This document shows, piece by piece, positions 62,564-64,000 of a stretch of DNA of 64,000 nucleotides. A model generated the notes under the pieces. The model searched no databases. It was not told the DNA's origin and saw only the letters and a program-made list of their open reading frames with translations. The translations under genes and the position numbers were made by a program. Each line of letters starts with the position of its first letter. Within the stretch, counting starts at the first letter, position 1. The DNA is taken from contig CAMGYJ010000011.1 in the NCBI GenBank assembly GCA_946122785.1, forward strand, positions 6,944,001-7,008,000. The letters are read 5' to 3'. Origin of the DNA: Linum tenue. Its lineage: Eukaryota; Streptophyta; Magnoliopsida; Malpighiales; Linaceae.

Positions 62564-63690
62564 CTTGCCCCACTCTGATCCAAGGCCAGCATATTTCATC
62601 TTCAAAAATATCATCTTTGAACCCAAGGCCAGCATACCTCGCCACTCATCCCAATACTGTCATCTAGCTCCATCTTTAGAGACATGACCCTCCCACTGAA
62701 TTCTTCGACAGCTTCAGCTGACTGGAAAATATTCTTCAAGATCTCTTGACCGGATTTGTCATCAGAGTTCTTGGGCAGAGCATTCTTCACATCATGGATG
62801 ACTGTAGCGTCAAGTTCATCCCAACTTGCAGCCATCAAGTCCTTGAAAGCACATAAGACATCAGGGTCCTTAATCTCGGGCAAGTGTGCTACATCCTCAC
62901 TATAAGACCTTTTACTACCAATGTTGATTGCCAGAGGAGACCAGGAACCTAACAACAAGCACGACCAAGAAAACCCGAGTCAAAAGAGGCATGAACTATC
63001 ATTTTCAAGGTAGCATCAACTTCACACAGACAGGCGTTGGCGGATAAAATCAATCATTATATCCACCTAATTGGCATAAGCCTTGATGAATTTCACATCC
63101 ATGACAATTGCTGGTTCACTTCTAACAGCTAGGCACAGATACCAACATCTCATACATTACATATGTGCTAACTGCTAACAAGATGTAAAGCATACAATTC
63201 TGAATATAAAACATGGGAGAGAAGCTAAACAGCCAGAGATGGGAAACGAAGGACTCAGTTTCAACTTTCAAGTGATGGTGGATTAGCTGAGCAGAATGAC
63301 ATAATTGGGAACGAAAATATTCAGATAAAGGCTACTGCTTTATTTTCCTATCAGCGCAGTTTCATTCCACCCAGTTCACCAAATTCGCTAATAAATCGAC
63401 CCAGAATTTCAAAAGTCCTCAAATTAGATAATAACTTCAATGGTGATGATCAAATTGCGAACCAAAGAAGTACGCAAAAGGTTGAAAACCATAACCGGAA
63501 AGTTTGGGTCGAAAAGAGCCATACCGAAAGGGATGCGATCCACAGAAGCGGTGGCGGACGAGAGAGTGAATAGGGATCGAGGAGCTGATTGATGGTGAAG
63601 GAGCTGGTTGCCGGCAACAGATGCAAAGCCTATCAAAGATCTACAAGAAGCTGCACGATATAGGGACCTGAGAGCCACCATCTTCTGCAT
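62564..63690 (-). pseudogene. SDH5: SDH5, copy 2, truncated
   Basis: Exon 1 (63690 or 63681 to 63525) and exon 2 (62948-62638, AINIGSKRSYSEDVAHL to LKMELDDSIGMSGE) are preserved with good splice sites. Directly after the exon 2 donor, about 40 codons of exon 3 and its intron are deleted. Only the last 20 codons remain (62622-62564, SKMIFLKMKYAGLGSEWGK), followed by the usual donor. Exon 4 (GTSGLAGSYVEQRA) is not found to the left. The protein would lose its C-terminal third. CCAAGGCCAGCATA occurs twice 43 bp apart, once at the deletion junction. The presequence and first half still look functional. Confidence 0.85.
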
Positions 63691-63740
63691 CTTTCCCTCT
63701 GAAGAAGTTTGAAACTTTTCCCTTTTCTGGTTCTTGAAAG

Positions 63741-64000
63741 CAGCAGTTCGGGTCAGTTGGGTAATGTCTGTTCCAGGGTCCGGACTAGGTTTCGTATTTC
63801 CTTCTCTCTTCCTTTCCCCGAATTTTTGCCGTTTAAAATGGAATTTGACCATGGTTATCAGAAGAACCGGCGTCTGGGTCCTCTGGGATCAAAGGGAGTG
63901 GGAATTGGGTTGGACTCGAGTGTTTGTCTAGGCCCTTGGGCAGTTGGGCTTAGGGATGGATGGTGCTGGACCTGGGAATTGGGGCTTTAAGATGAGAGGT
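63741..64000. other. Right edge, no gene seen
   Basis: Sequence to the right of the SDH5 copy 2 promoter. The open frames at 63709-63990 have no recognisable family. Confidence 0.45.

Larger units (their letters stand above)
60812..63740. repeat. Segmental duplication, copy 2
   Basis: Same order and orientation as 39740-43380, about 21 kb to the right. It lacks the region corresponding to 41240-41930 and most of SDH5 exon 3, and is therefore shorter. Confidence 0.88.

Overview
The window is nuclear DNA of a flowering plant, probably a eudicot. Split genes with canonical GT-AG introns sit among heavily nested transposable elements. The genes are plant single-copy types (succinate dehydrogenase subunit SDH5, a DPH4-type J protein, a plastid-type S9 peptidase remnant). 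No prokaryotic features are present.

Layout. (1) 1-3723: right part of an Ac-like hAT transposon with a damaged, intron-containing transposase, read on the minus strand. (2) 4990-8230: a local tandem array of about 900-bp units. One unit is split by a 434-bp hAT MITE with a perfect 8-bp target-site duplication (TSD), and the neighbouring units keep the empty site. (3) 8372-29679: a nest. A decayed non-autonomous hAT hosts a 20.8-kb Sirevirus-like Copia element (8534-29333, TSD CATCC). Inside the Copia lie an 11.6-kb Athila-like Gypsy in opposite orientation (9563-21189, TSD ATCGG), a 598-bp hAT MITE and a 5'-truncated LINE. Removing the Gypsy and one TSD copy restores the Copia gag frame. (4) 29685-30682: a Harbinger/Tourist-like MITE that carries a 119-bp tRNA-derived SINE with a 13-bp TSD.

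(5) 31242-43314 is the gene island: a seven-exon membrane-anchored PAN/apple-like protein, a DPH4-type J protein and a tandem paralog without HPD, a small helical/TPR-like protein, a two-exon plant-specific protein of unknown function, and SDH5 in the opposite orientation. (6) 43430-57103: repeats, then a 12.7-kb Mutator-like element (MULE; TSD ATAATATAT). Its long terminal inverted repeats are packed with small CACCG...CGGTG palindromes. It encodes a MURA transposase rightwards and a seven-exon plant mobile domain (PMD) gene leftwards, each with its own TATA box just inside a terminus. A nearly complete L1-type LINE sits in the transposase leader. (7) 58114-58943: an 830-bp hAT MITE. (8) 59040-60640: a prolyl oligopeptidase-family (S9) pseudogene. 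(9) 60812-63740: a second copy of the 39740-43380 segment, in which the unknown gene is intact and SDH5 is truncated.

The genes do not form one pathway. The window mainly records repeated insertion, local segmental duplication and decay by nonsense changes, many of them at Trp codons as expected from deamination of methylated cytosines. The most unusual objects are the two-gene MULE with hairpin-array ends, the HPD-less J protein, and the reciprocal fates of the two duplicated gene pairs.
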